The notes under the pieces were generated by a model. The model worked only from the letters and a program-made list of their open reading frames with translations, searched no databases and was not told where the DNA came from. A program made the position numbers and the translations under genes. 64,000 bases of DNA from assembly GCF_023734135.1 (NCBI RefSeq), contig NZ_AP025730.1:4464001-4528000 (forward strand), given 5' to 3'. Of the stretch, positions 1-7,952 are shown in pieces. The DNA is from Sphaerotilus microaerophilus. Its GTDB lineage: Bacteria > Pseudomonadota > Gammaproteobacteria > Burkholderiales > Burkholderiaceae_C. Within the stretch, counting starts at the first letter, position 1. Each line of letters starts with the position of its first letter.

Positions 1-73
1 ACAGGTATTGACGTCGCCGGCCGGGAAACCGGTCGGCGTGGATTGAAACTGCACCAGCGTGGTGCAAACGGAT

Positions 74-78
74 AATTT
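74..78. repeat. Target site duplication, left copy (right copy 1237-1241)
   Basis: AATTT directly precedes the left inverted repeat and AATTT directly follows the right one. The copies are identical, which indicates an insertion that has not recombined since. Confidence 0.9.
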
Positions 79-1236
79 TAGGACTTACGCAAACGTTTAA
101 ATCAAACTAGATTATTTAATATATCGGCGCCGATTTCGTGGTATTTGTGATAATATATTCACCATGAAACCCACGAGCCGAGACTACTGCCAATTTCTGA
201 TATCCACACAAATCAACTACACGCAGACCTATTTTGCGGATCACCATCAGAGGTTTTCTCATGACGCCATAAATCGCTACTTGCAGGCTGCCAATATCAG
301 CCCGGCCGATGTCTGGAATCTGGCCCGACGAAACATCGAATTTGACGACGATGCCTGCCTGGTTTTCGATGACAGCGTTCTGGACAAGAACCACTCGCAC
401 AAAATCGAGCTGGTGCGCAAACAGTACAGCGGCAACGCCCACGGCCTGATCAAGGGCATTGGGGTGGTCAACTGCCTGTACGTGAACATCAAGACCGGCC
501 ACTACTGGATCATCGACTGGCGCATCTATGCGCCTGACGAAGACGGCAAGTCCAAGCTGGATCATGTCCAGGAGATGTTCGACAATGCCATGGCGCACAA
601 GAAGCTGCCCTTTCGCACCGTGCTGATGGACTCCTGGTACGCCACCATGGATCTGATGAAGCACATCCACCGGGCGGGCAAGCACTTCTACTGCCCGCTC
701 AAGAGCAATCGCAAGGTTGACGACAGCCAAGGCCAGCAGCCCTACAAGGCGGTCAGTACGCTGCAGTGGAGTGCCCAAGAACATGTGCATGGCAAACACG
801 TCAAACTGTTCAAGTTTCCCAGTGACATCAAGCTGAAACTGTTCCGGGTTGTGGTTGATACCAATCGCACGGACTGGGTTGTGACAAACGACCTATCTCA
901 AGATTCGACGGACGATACGCATGAGATGTGTGCCGTGCGCTGGAAGATTGAGCAGTACCACAGGGAGATCAAGCAGGTTCTTGGCATCGAAAAATGTCAG
1001 TGCAGAATGGCCCGGTCACAGAAGAATCACATCGCCTGCGCGATATTGGCCTGGGTCCACCTCTGCGAGACGGCCAAAGCGCTGAAGACAAACATCTACA
1101 GCCTGAAGAAGGGAATCCTCTCGGAATTCCTCAAGAAGGAACTTCGGTCACCAACCATTCGCATGGCACCCATCTGACATATTGAGTCGAAATGGCGAAT
1201 CATTGCGCTAGCTGAAGTGACCCTGCGTAAGTCCTA
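79..1236 (+). mobile_element. Complete insertion sequence, IS701-like, inside a CRISPR spacer
   Basis: The element is 1158 bp. Its ends are perfect 13-bp inverted repeats: TAGGACTTACGCA at 79-91 and the complement at 1224-1236. It is flanked by an exact 5-bp direct duplication, AATTT at 74-78 and 1237-1241. Removing the element and one copy of the duplication restores a 34-bp spacer (50-78 joined to 1242-1246), the same length as its neighbours, so this is a simple single insertion. It carries one transposase gene. Base composition is clearly lower in GC than the flanks, in keeping with a recent foreign origin. The family name rests on transposase similarity recalled from memory; the ends and duplication are read directly. 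Confidence 0.93.
164..1177 (+). CDS. DDE transposase, IS701/IS4-superfamily type
   Basis: A 337-residue protein that fills the insertion sequence and would cut and join its ends. Candidate catalytic residues are the acidic pair in VFDDSVLDK (Asp69/Asp70), Asp156 in VLMDSWYAT and Glu263 in the C-terminal RWKIEQYHREIKQ block, which resembles the YREK signature of IS4-like enzymes. The length fits a full-length transposase, there is no frameshift, and both element ends are intact, so the element may still be active. Codon use is less GC-rich than in all chromosomal genes of the window. Family assignment to IS701 is from recalled sequence resemblance (the HDAINRYL, QYSGN and DSWYAT blocks) and should be confirmed by an IS database search. 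Confidence 0.93.
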   Translation: MKPTSRDYCQFLISTQINYTQTYFADHHQRFSHDAINRYLQAANISPADVWNLARRNIEFDDDACLVFDDSVLDKNHSHKIELVRKQYSGNAHGLIKGIGVVNCLYVNIKTGHYWIIDWRIYAPDEDGKSKLDHVQEMFDNAMAHKKLPFRTVLMDSWYATMDLMKHIHRAGKHFYCPLKSNRKVDDSQGQQPYKAVSTLQWSAQEHVHGKHVKLFKFPSDIKLKLFRVVVDTNRTDWVVTNDLSQDSTDDTHEMCAVRWKIEQYHREIKQVLGIEKCQCRMARSQKNHIACAILAWVHLCETAKALKTNIYSLKKGILSEFLKKELRSPTIRMAPI

Positions 1237-2213
1237 AATTTATCCAGTCGCCGGCCGGGAAACCGGTCGGCGTGGATTGAAACGGCTAGAGGGATAACCT
1301 TAACCGGGTCAATCGAGTCGCCGGCCGGGAAACCGGTCGGCGTGGATTGAAACAGCAGGCCCGGGAGCCTATGCGCAGCAAGGAATGTGTCGCCGGCCGG
1401 GAAACCGGTCGGCGTGGATTGAAACAATAACGTCAACCTGGGCGCATACTACCGCGCCGGTCGCCGGCCGGGAAACCGGTCGGCGTGGATTGAAACTGGG
1501 TGGTGGCAGCCATGGGATGGGCTCCTTTCCGGTCGCCGGCCGGGAAACCGGTCGGCGTGGATTGAAACAGCCAGGCCCACCCGGCCGGCGTGATCGAAGG
1601 CAGGTCGCCGGCCGGGAAACCGGTCGGCGTGGATTGAAACGTCAAGACCAAGAACCTCGACCGCCTGCTTGCGGGGGTCGCCGGCCGGGAAACCGGTCGG
1701 CGTGGATTGAAACATCAGCGTGAGCAGGTCGCGCGCGCCCCAGCTCACGTCGCCGGCCGGGAAACCGGTCGGCGTGGATTGAAACCATGCCTGCATTACA
1801 CCATACGGTGTCATTTCAGGGTCGCCGGCCGGGAAACCGGTCGGCGTGGATTGAAACGTCTACTCCGCGCAGGCAGCACCCGCGCAGCTGCGTCGCCGGC
1901 CGGGAAACCGGTCGGCGTGGATTGAAACCGAATCTAGCGCAAGCACGTCTCCGATGGGCTGGGTCGCCGGCCGGGAAACCGGTCGGCGTGGATTGAAACT
2001 TTGCCTGTCCACACCTCACATCACATGCTCAAGTCGCCGGCCGGGAAACCGGTCGGCGTGGATTGAAACGACGCCATCGACGCCGTCAAGGCTGGAAATA
2101 TCACGTCGCCGGCCGGGAAACCGGTCGGCGTGGATTGAAACTCGGTGCGCTGAGCGGCCAACAACACCAATAGGAGGTCGCCGGCCGGGAAACCGGTCGG
2201 CGTGGATTGAAAC

Positions 2214-2329
2214 TTGCGCAGCATGCCTTTGGGGAACGCTGCGCGCGTGTCGTGGGGTCGCGCGAGCGGGCGCAGCGGGTGCTGGATGGGGCGCGGCTGG
2301 ATGACGTGCTGAACGAAGGGCGGCCGTAG
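2214..2329 (+). pseudogene. Possible C-terminal gene remnant after the last intact repeat
   Basis: Directly after repeat 15 one frame stays open to a TAG at 2327-2329 and reads like ordinary protein, ending in VLDGARLDDVLNEGRP. It has no start of its own and would have to be read through the repeat. It could be the tail of a gene truncated when this segment joined the array, or simply a chance open frame in GC-rich DNA. I do not recognise it. The first 34 bp may instead be the last spacer. Confidence 0.2.
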
Positions 2330-2402
2330 GCGTACCGGGTGCGCCGGCTCGGCGAGCCTGGCGGCGGGCATGCGCTCGGTCAAGGCGGCAGAATCGCCGA
2401 CC

Positions 2403-2693
2403 ATGCCATCCCCCTACGAGATTGCAAGGACGCCAGGTGGAAAGCACCATGGGTGGTACCTGCAACAGAAGCTCCTGTCGGTCGAGGAGTTGTCGAACGG
2501 CATCGAATCGTTCGAGCGGCAGATCGCAAAGCACGAAGGATGGATCGCCGACCCGCTCACGAAGACCGCTGACTTCTATGGGTTTGACCCTCGCCGGCAA
2601 AGCGCGCTGGTGGTAGGCTGGCGGCAAGACATTCAACGACACCGCGACTGCATCGAGATATTGCGCAGCGTCATCATGGAGAAGAAGGCATGA
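2403..2693 (+). CDS. Small hypothetical protein, 96 aa, next to the CRISPR array
   Basis: Unrecognised protein. It is polar, rich in charged residues and Gln/Ile, with no signal peptide or membrane segment; a likely helical part spans about residues 25-50 and a second spans the C-terminus. An upstream in-frame ATG at 2370 would add 11 residues; neither start has a convincing ribosome-binding site. The stop overlaps the ATG of the next ORF by 4 bp (ATGA), so the two are probably co-translated. It sits between the last intact CRISPR repeat and a decayed repeat pair, and a terminator follows the second ORF, so the pair forms a self-contained unit. Phage, mobile-element or CRISPR-associated accessory origin are all possible. 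Confidence 0.6.
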   Translation: MPSPYEIARTPGGKHHGWYLQQKLLSVEELSNGIESFERQIAKHEGWIADPLTKTADFYGFDPRRQSALVVGWRQDIQRHRDCIEILRSVIMEKKA

Positions 2694-2911
2694 GCCCCGA
2701 TCGTTACGCGTCCATCCTGAATGCCGTCATCGAGACGGCAAAGGAGCGTGGCGTCGCAGCCCCGGGCAGCGACTACGCGCTGGCCTGCTACCAGATCATT
2801 GAAGCGGCACGCTCCGAGGCCGAGGTCTGGGGCGTAGATCTGCAGGAGATCGGACTCGCCGATTTCGACGCGGAGTCGCTGCTTTCGGCACCGCTGAAGC
2901 GCGCCGCCTGA
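2690..2911 (+). CDS. Small hypothetical protein, 73 aa, second gene of the pair
   Basis: Unrecognised acidic, Ala-rich protein (begins MSPDRYASILNAV) that looks mostly alpha-helical. The ATG at 2690 overlaps the previous stop by 4 bp and is preceded by a good purine-rich ribosome-binding site (AGAAGAAGG), which supports real translation. No membrane segment or known motif is seen. An intrinsic terminator lies 33 bp after its stop. Taken with its neighbour it could be a toxin-antitoxin-like or phage-derived pair, but nothing in the sequence decides this. Confidence 0.6.
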   Translation: MSPDRYASILNAVIETAKERGVAAPGSDYALACYQIIEAARSEAEVWGVDLQEIGLADFDAESLLSAPLKRAA

Positions 2912-2944
2912 ATCGGGCCCACCTGATAACGCCAGGGTCCAGTC

Positions 2945-2968
2945 AAGCCCGCCGAGCGCGGGCTTTTT
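2945..2968 (+). terminator. Intrinsic terminator after the two small ORFs
   Basis: Perfect 8-bp stem AAGCCCGC (2945-2952) and GCGGGCTT (2958-2965), loop CGAGC, with the T-run continuing to 2968. It closes the 2403-2911 pair before the decayed repeats. Confidence 0.85.
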
Positions 2969-3038
2969 CACGCCCGGTCGTCGTCTGCGCGGACAGGACA
3001 GTGTCATCCGACCTGCAGCCGGGACACAAGAGCGCAGT

Positions 3039-3135
3039 GTCGCCGGCCGGGAAACCGGTCGGCGTGATTTGAAACCAGAAGCCTTCGAGGTTGTCTCTGC
3101 GGGCGTTGTGTCGCCGGCCAGGAAATCAGTCAGTG
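3039..3135 (+). CRISPR. Decayed trailer end of the CRISPR array (repeat-spacer-repeat)
   Basis: The first copy (3039-3075) matches the 37-bp repeat except at positions 29 and 30 (GA to AT), just before and at the first base of the crRNA tag. A 34-bp spacer (3076-3109) follows. The second copy starts at 3110; its first 26 positions match at 21, and its tag end is lost. All five differences in that part are G-to-A or C-to-T. Decay at the end distal from the leader is usual for CRISPR arrays. The remnant is separated from repeat 15 by 825 bp and its last bases run up to the fdsD stop codon on the opposite strand. Confidence 0.88.
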
Positions 3136-3143
3136 ACGCAAAG

Positions 3144-3401
3144 TCACCCCGCCGCCGGCTCCAGCTCCCCACGTCGCGCCAGCGCCGTCTCGCGCAGCAG
3201 CTCGCTCAGGCCCGCGCCCTTGGCCTCACCATCCAGGTGCGCATAGAGCTGGCGGCGCATGCGGGGCTCCCAGAACTTGCGGATGTGGCTGGCCACGCCC
3301 TCCACCGCCTCTTCGTGGCAGGGGTAGGCGGCGAAGAACTCGCCGATGCGGTTGGCCAGGCGGACGATGGTCTGGGGATCGCTGTGGCTGACTGCGCTCA
3401 T
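3144..3401 (-). CDS. fdsD: NAD-dependent formate dehydrogenase delta subunit
   Basis: An 85-residue protein matching the small FdsD subunit of soluble NAD-dependent formate dehydrogenases, whose role is in assembly or stability of the complex and which carries no cofactor. Visible features are the IVRLANRIGEFF start region and HIRKFWEPRMRRQL in the middle, both typical of the family. The ATG at 3401 overlaps the fdsA stop by 4 bp, so translation is probably coupled. The gene is last in the operon; its stop lies against the decayed CRISPR repeat, with no terminator recognised between. Confidence 0.92.
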   Translation of the reverse strand: MSAVSHSDPQTIVRLANRIGEFFAAYPCHEEAVEGVASHIRKFWEPRMRRQLYAHLDGEAKGAGLSELLRETALARRGELEPAAG

Positions 3402-6340
3402 TTCACCGCCTCCGCCGTGTGATGGGCCTGTGCCAGCAGGGCCTCCTGCGTGCGGCTGAAGCGCGCGTAGCCCTGCTGCCACTCGCTCTGGTGGCTGAGC
3501 TGGCTGACCTTGTTGACCTGCACCGCTGTCACCTTGTACTCGGGGCAGTTGGTGGCCCAGTCGGAGGAGTCGGTGGTGATCACGTTGGCGCCCGATTCGG
3601 GGAAGTGGAAGGTGGTGTAGACCACGCCCGGCTGCACCCGCTCGGTGACGTCGGCGCGCAGCACCGTCTCGCCGGCGCGGCTGGTGATGCCCACCCAGTC
3701 GCCGTGCTTCACGCCGCGCTCCTCGGCGTCGTGCGGGTGGATCTCCAGGCGGTCCTCCTCGTGCCAGCGGCTGTTCTCGGTGCGGCGGGTCTGGGCGCCG
3801 ACGTTGTACTGACTCAGCACCCGGCCGGTGGTGAGGATGAGCGGGAAGCGCCGCGTCACCTTCTCCTCGCTGGCCACGTACTGGGTCGGGAAGAAGCGGC
3901 CCTTGCCGCGCACGAAGCGCTCGATGTGCATGGTCGCGGTGCCGGCCTCGTCGGTGCCCTCGTTGCAGGGCCACTGCACGCTGCCCAGGCGCTCGATCTT
4001 CTCGTAGCTCACGCCCGCGAAGCTGGGCGTCAGCGCGGCGATCTCGGCCATGATCTGCTCGGGGTGCTGGTAGGCCATCGGGTAGCCCAGCGCGTTGGCC
4101 AGCGCCTGGGTGACCTCCCAATCAGCCTTGCCGGCCAGCGGCGGCATGACTTGGCGCACGCGGCTGATGCGGCGCTCGGCGTTGGTGAAGGTACCGTCCT
4201 TCTCCAGGAAGCTGGCGCCGGGCAGGAAGACGTGGGCGTATTTGGCCGTCTCGTTCAGGAAGAGGTCCTGCACCACCACGCACTCCATCGCCGACAGCGC
4301 GGCCGCGACGTGCTGGGTGTTGGGATCCGACTGCGCCGGGTCCTCGCCCTGCACGTACAGGCCCTTGAAGCTGCCCTCCAGCGCGGCGTCGAGCATGTTG
4401 GGGATGCGCAGGCCCGGCTCGGGGTTGAGCGTCACGCCCCAGGCGGCTTCGAACTGACTGCGCACGGTGGTGTCGCTGATGTGGCGGTAGCCCGGCAGCT
4501 CGTGCGGGAAGCTGCCCATGTCGCAGCTGCCCTGCACGTTGTTCTGGCCACGCAGCGGGTTCACGCCCACGCCCTCGCGCCCGACCATGCCGCAGGCCAT
4601 CGCCAGGTTGGCGATGCCGATCACCATCGTCGAGCCCTGCGCGTGTTCGGTGACGCCCAGGCCGTAGTAGATGGCGCTGTTGCCGCCGGTCGCGTAAAGG
4701 CGAGCCGCGCCGCGCACCGTCGCCGCCGGCACGCCGCTGACGGCCTCCAGCGCCTCGGGCGAGTTCTCCGGCCGGGCGACGAATTCGCGCCACTGCCGGT
4801 AGCTGGCATCGTCGCAGCGCTCGGCCACGTAGGCCTCGTTGACCAGCCCCTCGGTGACGACGACGTGCGCCAGCGCGGTGATCACCGCGACATTGGTGCC
4901 CGGGCGCAGCTGCAAGTGGTGCTCGGCGTGCACGTGCGGGGCGTCGACCAGGTCGATGCGGCGCGGGTCGACGACGATGAGCCGGGCCCCCTGCCGGATG
5001 CGCTTCTTCAGCCGCGAGGCGAACACTGGGTGCCCCTCGCTGGGGTTGGCGCCGATCACCATCACCACGTCGGCCTGCTCGACCGACTTGAAGGTCTGCG
5101 TGCCCGCCGAGGTGCCGAAGGTCTGGCCCAGGCCGTAGCCGGTGGGCGAGTGGCAGACGCGGGCGCAGGTGTCGACGTTGTTGGTGCCGAAGGCCGCGCG
5201 GATCAGCTTCTGCACGAGGTAGGTTTCCTCGTTGGTGCAGCGGCTGGAGGTGATGCCACCCACCGAATCGCGCCCGTGGGTGGCCTGGATGCGGCGGAAC
5301 TCACCGGCCGCGTGCGCCAGCGCCTCCTCCCAGCTGACCTCGCGCCAGGGGTCGGTGATCTTGGCGCGGATCATCGGCTTCGTGATGCGGTCTTTGTGGG
5401 TCGCATAGCCCCAGGCGAAGCGGCCCTTGATGCAGCTGTGGCCTTCGTTGGCACGGCCGTCCTTCCAGGGCACCATGCGCACGACCTGCGTGCCCTTCAT
5501 TTCCGCTTTGAATGAACAGCCCACGCCGCAGTAGGCGCAGGTGGTGACCACGCTGTGTTCGGGCTGGCCGGCCTCGATGACCGACTTCTCCACCAGCGTC
5601 GCGGTCGGGCAGGCCTGCACGCAGGCGCCACAGGAGACGCACTCACTGCCCATGAAGGGCTCGCTCATGCCCGGCGACACGCGGGACTCGAAGCCCCGCC
5701 CGCTGATCGTCAGCGCAAACGTGCCCTGCACCTCCTCGCAGGCGCGCACGCAGCGGTTGCAGACGATGCACTTGCTGGCGTCGTAGGTGAAGTAGGGGTT
5801 GGATTCGTCCTTGCGGCTGTCCAGGTGGTGGCGGCCGCTGCGCCCGGCGACGACCTGGTCGCCCACGCCGTAGCGCACGTTGCGCAGGCCGACGACGCCG
5901 GCCATGTCCTGCAGCTCGCAGTCGCCGTTGGCGGCGCAGGTCAGGCAGTCCAGCGGGTGGTCGGAGAGGTAGAGCTCCATCACGCCGCGGCGCAGCTGCT
6001 GCAGCTTGGGGCTCTGGGTGCGCACCACCAGGCCGGCCTCGGCGGGCGTGGTGCAGGAGGCCGGCGTGCCGCGGCGCCCCTCGATCTCCACCAGGCAGAG
6101 CCGGCAGGAGCCGAAGGGGTCGAGCATGTCGGTGGCGCAGAGCTTGGGCACCTGGATGCCGGCGTCGATGGCCGCGCGCATCAGCGAGGTCCCCTTGGGC
6201 ACGCTGACCTCGAAGCCGTCGATGGTCAGCGTGACCACCTCGTCGCTGAGCACCGCGGGGGTGCCGTGGTCGCACTCGGCGTGCGTCGCCGGCTGGGGCC
6301 GGGCGCGGAAAAAGTGGATGGGTTGTGCGGGAGCGTTCAT
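3398..6340 (-). CDS. fdsA: NAD-dependent formate dehydrogenase alpha subunit (Mo-bisMGD, Fe-S)
   Basis: Catalytic subunit (980 aa) of cytoplasmic formate:NAD+ oxidoreductase, which oxidises formate to CO2. In order: an N-terminal [2Fe-2S] domain (Cys68, 79, 82 and 96), a NuoG-like region (HPLDCLTCAANGDC), two ferredoxin-type [4Fe-4S] motifs (CIVCNRCVRAC and CVSCGACVQAC), the CAYCGVGC cluster of the molybdopterin part, and the molybdenum-ligand region ARVCHSPTGYG, where the ligand is Cys and not Sec. Length is as expected for FdsA. The start chosen is the ATG at 6340, six bases after GAGGAG; a GTG at 6343 is in frame but too close to that site. It lies 10 bp after fdsB and overlaps fdsD. Confidence 0.97.
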   Translation of the reverse strand: MNAPAQPIHFFRARPQPATHAECDHGTPAVLSDEVVTLTIDGFEVSVPKGTSLMRAAIDAGIQVPKLCATDMLDPFGSCRLCLVEIEGRRGTPASCTTPAEAGLVVRTQSPKLQQLRRGVMELYLSDHPLDCLTCAANGDCELQDMAGVVGLRNVRYGVGDQVVAGRSGRHHLDSRKDESNPYFTYDASKCIVCNRCVRACEEVQGTFALTISGRGFESRVSPGMSEPFMGSECVSCGACVQACPTATLVEKSVIEAGQPEHSVVTTCAYCGVGCSFKAEMKGTQVVRMVPWKDGRANEGHSCIKGRFAWGYATHKDRITKPMIRAKITDPWREVSWEEALAHAAGEFRRIQATHGRDSVGGITSSRCTNEETYLVQKLIRAAFGTNNVDTCARVCHSPTGYGLGQTFGTSAGTQTFKSVEQADVVMVIGANPSEGHPVFASRLKKRIRQGARLIVVDPRRIDLVDAPHVHAEHHLQLRPGTNVAVITALAHVVVTEGLVNEAYVAERCDDASYRQWREFVARPENSPEALEAVSGVPAATVRGAARLYATGGNSAIYYGLGVTEHAQGSTMVIGIANLAMACGMVGREGVGVNPLRGQNNVQGSCDMGSFPHELPGYRHISDTTVRSQFEAAWGVTLNPEPGLRIPNMLDAALEGSFKGLYVQGEDPAQSDPNTQHVAAALSAMECVVVQDLFLNETAKYAHVFLPGASFLEKDGTFTNAERRISRVRQVMPPLAGKADWEVTQALANALGYPMAYQHPEQIMAEIAALTPSFAGVSYEKIERLGSVQWPCNEGTDEAGTATMHIERFVRGKGRFFPTQYVASEEKVTRRFPLILTTGRVLSQYNVGAQTRRTENSRWHEEDRLEIHPHDAEERGVKHGDWVGITSRAGETVLRADVTERVQPGVVYTTFHFPESGANVITTDSSDWATNCPEYKVTAVQVNKVSQLSHQSEWQQGYARFSRTQEALLAQAHHTAEAVK

Positions 6341-6350
6341 CACGGTCTCC

Positions 6351-7952
6351 TCAGTTCGCCGCGGCGGTTTCGCTGGCCACCGGTGCCGGGGCCAGGCCGA
6401 AATCCGCCGGGTAGTGGTTCAGCGCCGACAGCACCGGGTAGGGCGTCATGCCGCCCATCGCGCAGAGGCTGCCGCCGAGCATCGTGTCGCAGAGGTCGCG
6501 CAGCAGCGTCACCTGCTGCTCGTGCACCTGCGGGTTCGCTCGGTTCGCGACGAGGCGGTCGATCACCTCCACGCCCCGGGTGGAGCCGATGCGGCAGGGC
6601 GTGCACTTGCCGCAGCTCTCGAGCGCGCAGAACTCCATCGCGTAGCGCGCCAGTGCGGCCAGATCCGCCGTGTCGTCATGCACCACGATGCCACCGTGGC
6701 CCACCACCGCGCCGATGGCGGCGTAGGCCTCGTAGTCCAGCGGCACGTCCCACTGCGACTCGCTCAGGTAGGCGCCCAGCGGGCCGCCCACCTGCACCGC
6801 CTTGATCGGCCGGCCGCTGCGGGTGCCGCCGCCGAAACCATCGAGCAGCTCGCGCAGCGTCAGGCCGAAGGCCTTCTCGACCAGCCCGCCGTGGCGGATG
6901 TTGCCGGCCAGCTGGAAGGGCAGCGTGCCGTGCGAGCGGCCGACGCCGTAGTGGCGATAGAAGTCCGCCCCACGCGCCAGGATCGTCGGCACCGCGGCGA
7001 AGGTCAGCACGTTGTTGATCACGGTCGGCTGGCCGAACAGCCCCTGCAGTGCCGGCAGCGGCGGCTTGGCGCGCACGATGCCGCGCCGGCCCTCCAGGCT
7101 CTCCAGCATCGCGGTCTCCTCGCCGCAGACGTAGGAGCCCGCGCCCATGCGCACCTGCAGGTCGAAGCGCTTGCCGCTGCCGGCCACGTTGGCGCCGATC
7201 CAGCCGGCCTGCGTGGCCCGCTCGATCGCCTCAGCCAGCACCGCCACCGCCTGCGGGTACTCGGAGCGCACGTAGATGAAGCCCTGCTCGGCGCCCACCG
7301 CCAGCGCGGCGATCGCCATGCCCTCGATCAGCAGGTAGGGGTCGCCCTCCATCACCATGCGGTCGGCGAAGGTGCCGGAGTCGCCCTCGTCGGCGTTGCA
7401 GACCACATACTTGATCGACCCGGGCGCCTGCGCCACGGTGCGCCACTTGATGCCGGCCGGAAAGGCCGCGCCGCCCCGGCCGCGCAGGCCGGAGTGCGTC
7501 ACCGCCTGCAGGATGGCCGCGCTGTCCTGGGCGACGGCGGCCTTCAGGCCGGCCCAGCCCTCGTGGGCGGCGTAGTCGCCCAGGGACAGCGGGTCGGTCA
7601 CGCCGACGCGGGCAAAGGTGAGTCGCTCCTGGCGCGCCAGGTAGGGGATCTGCTCGGTCACACCCTGGCGCAGCGGGTGGCTGCCGCCTTGCCCCGCCGC
7701 ATCGGCCAGCAGCACGGGCCAGAGCGTGGGCACGTCCTCGGCGCTCACCGGGCCGTAGGCGACGCGGCCCTGCGGGGTGGCCACCTCCAGCAGCACCTCC
7801 AGCCAGAGCAGGCCGCGCGAGCCGTTGCGCACCACGGTCAGTTCGGTGCCGGTGGCGGCGGCCTGGGCGCGCAGAGCGTCGACCACGGCGTCCGCCCCTA
7901 CCGCGAGGGCGGCGCTGTCGCGTGGGACGTAGAGGGTCAGGGCAGCGCTCAT
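6351..7952 (-). CDS. fdsB: NAD-dependent formate dehydrogenase beta subunit (diaphorase)
   Basis: NuoF-like subunit of 533 aa that takes electrons from FdsA and reduces NAD+ through FMN. After an N-terminal thioredoxin-like part come the NADH/FMN-binding glycine-rich segments (SGLRGRGGAAFPAG, and GAGSYVCGEETAMLESLEG) and, near the C-terminus, the [4Fe-4S] motif ESCGKCTPCRIGSTRG. The ATG at 7952 overlaps the fdsG stop by 4 bp; an in-frame start 33 codons upstream would lie inside fdsG and is rejected. Confidence 0.96.
   Translation of the reverse strand: MSAALTLYVPRDSAALAVGADAVVDALRAQAAATGTELTVVRNGSRGLLWLEVLLEVATPQGRVAYGPVSAEDVPTLWPVLLADAAGQGGSHPLRQGVTEQIPYLARQERLTFARVGVTDPLSLGDYAAHEGWAGLKAAVAQDSAAILQAVTHSGLRGRGGAAFPAGIKWRTVAQAPGSIKYVVCNADEGDSGTFADRMVMEGDPYLLIEGMAIAALAVGAEQGFIYVRSEYPQAVAVLAEAIERATQAGWIGANVAGSGKRFDLQVRMGAGSYVCGEETAMLESLEGRRGIVRAKPPLPALQGLFGQPTVINNVLTFAAVPTILARGADFYRHYGVGRSHGTLPFQLAGNIRHGGLVEKAFGLTLRELLDGFGGGTRSGRPIKAVQVGGPLGAYLSESQWDVPLDYEAYAAIGAVVGHGGIVVHDDTADLAALARYAMEFCALESCGKCTPCRIGSTRGVEVIDRLVANRANPQVHEQQVTLLRDLCDTMLGGSLCAMGGMTPYPVLSALNHYPADFGLAPAPVASETAAAN

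Larger units (their letters stand above)
13..2213 (+). CRISPR. CRISPR array, 15 repeats, first visible spacer split by an IS
   Basis: Fifteen identical 37-bp repeats start at 13, 1247, 1317, 1389, 1460, 1532, 1604, 1677, 1749, 1821, 1892, 1963, 2033, 2105 and 2177. Intact spacers are 33-36 bp. Each repeat begins GTCGCCGGCC and ends GGATTGAAAC, so the 8-nt crRNA tag would be ATTGAAAC, as in many type I and III systems, and transcription runs on the + strand with the leader left of the window. Repeat positions 3-12 and 17-26 pair as a 10-bp stem with one G-U wobble around a GAAA loop. No cas genes are visible, so the subtype cannot be set; the GTGGATTGAAAC end recalls type I-C repeats, but 37 bp is longer than the usual 32. 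The repeat at 13 is preceded by what looks like spacer sequence, so the array continues upstream. Confidence 0.98.

Noticed and set aside
116..799. A 227-codon frame opposite the transposase gene
   Set aside because: Antisense to a clear DDE transposase and without family similarity or start signal.
1200..2304. Many open frames across the CRISPR array on both strands
   Set aside because: They encode the repeat over and over (AGRETGRRGLK or FQSTPTGFPAGD) and arise because the repeat has no stops in some frames.
2466..2472. Seven-base match CAGAAGC between the trailer spacer seed and the 96-aa ORF
   Set aside because: Considered as a CreTA-like guide target, but seven bases inside a coding region, with no further pairing, is expected by chance.
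13..3135. Assignment of a CRISPR subtype
   Set aside because: No cas genes are in the window; the repeat end alone does not separate type I-C from other type I or III systems.
3398..6340. Selenocysteine in the formate dehydrogenase
   Set aside because: The molybdenum-ligand position is a normal Cys codon in ARVCHSPT, and there is no in-frame TGA.
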